Assembly (NCBI GenBank): GCA_963794215.1
Contig: CAWCCQ010000002.1
Coordinates: forward strand, 310,001 to 374,000
Source: DATKRB01 sp963794215
Lineage (GTDB): Bacteria > Actinomycetota > Acidimicrobiia > Acidimicrobiales > RAAP-2
Reading direction: 5' to 3'
Length of the DNA stretch: 64,000 nt
Shown here: in pieces, positions 63,738 to 64,000 of the stretch
Layout of the letters: every line of letters starts with the position of its first letter
Numbering within the stretch: the stretch's first letter is position 1
Translations under genes and position numbers: made by a program
The notes under the pieces: generated by a model
Told to the model about the DNA's origin: nothing
Databases searched by the model: none
Seen by the model: the letters and a program-made list of their open reading frames with translations, nothing else

Positions 63738-64000
63738 AAAGGAGCTACTCCCTGGGTTCTGGCCGCGGCGCGGTGCGCCCCGCTGAACCTGCCCCTGGGC
63801 TCGGTCGGATGCATACCTTGTGCCAATCGCCCTTGTGATTCGCGGTGCAATCGCCGTTCTGCCCCATCCCGGTGGCCCAGCGGCTAAGACGAAACCGCTG
63901 GTCGCCGACACATACGCAGGATCTCAGAGCTCCCTTGCCGTCCTCGCTCGCAACCAGGGTGCCCCGTCGAGTTGTCGGGTTTCAGTGTCCAACTCAACCG
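63738..64000. other. Right edge, no gene supported
   Basis: A + frame from about 63837 (VIRGAIAVLPHPGGPAAKTK) is open to the edge and a minus frame crosses it; neither can be named. Confidence 0.3.

Noticed and set aside
1..64000. CRISPR arrays, rRNA, tmRNA
   Set aside because: No regularly spaced repeats of 24-37 bases and no rRNA or tmRNA landmarks were seen on either strand.

Overview
The window is GC-rich and its backbone genes point to an actinobacterium. Signs are a FolP2-type dihydropteroate synthase homologue, an F420-type LLM oxidoreductase, a mycothiol-dependent DinB-fold protein, a PAC2 protein and an apparently leaderless guaB. A large secreted protein built on a GYWLVGSDGGVFAFGDA repeat suggests the class Acidimicrobiia; that last step is inference from family knowledge.

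Layout. 1-8410 is ordinary backbone: holA, folP2 and a thioredoxin-TPR gene overlap as a leftward operon; a kinase-like phosphotransferase, a PAC2 protein and an LLM oxidoreductase run rightward; leuS converges on them. A tRNA-Ala(GGC) gene follows (8647-8720). Its 3' end is copied at 22820-22867, and the 14.2 kb between the copies is an integrated element. It carries a tyrosine integrase, a divergent Xre-like regulator and AlpA-like HTH gene, a DnaB-like helicase, a GHKL ATPase/DUF4325 pair, a decayed restriction-methylase, a ribbon-helix-helix gene, an ArdC/IrrE-like gene and integrase-arm repeats at both ends. No packaging or conjugation genes were recognised, so it looks like a satellite-type or degenerate integrative element with a defence cargo.

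Right of the second att copy lies a broken second integrase whose 3' end runs into the att sequence. This suggests tandem integration. From about 24 to 61 kb the DNA is a mosaic of solitary small genes in mixed orientation: SAM methyltransferases, GNAT acetyltransferases, APH-type phosphotransferases, P-loop kinases, VOC, Nudix, cupin, DinB, GrpB, NTF2-like and secreted proteins. Many are frameshifted. Resolvase, sigma-factor and IS630 fragments lie among them. Six diverged copies of one intergenic repeat sit between genes at 33-53 kb, all in the same orientation, and one methyltransferase segment is present twice.

The backbone resumes at guaB (61439-62935), followed by a frameshifted HAD hydrolase gene. 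The most unusual items are the STAS/GHKL-DUF4325 pair beside the restriction-methylase, the six-copy repeat family and the tandem integration. All family names come from motif recognition by eye; no database search was run.
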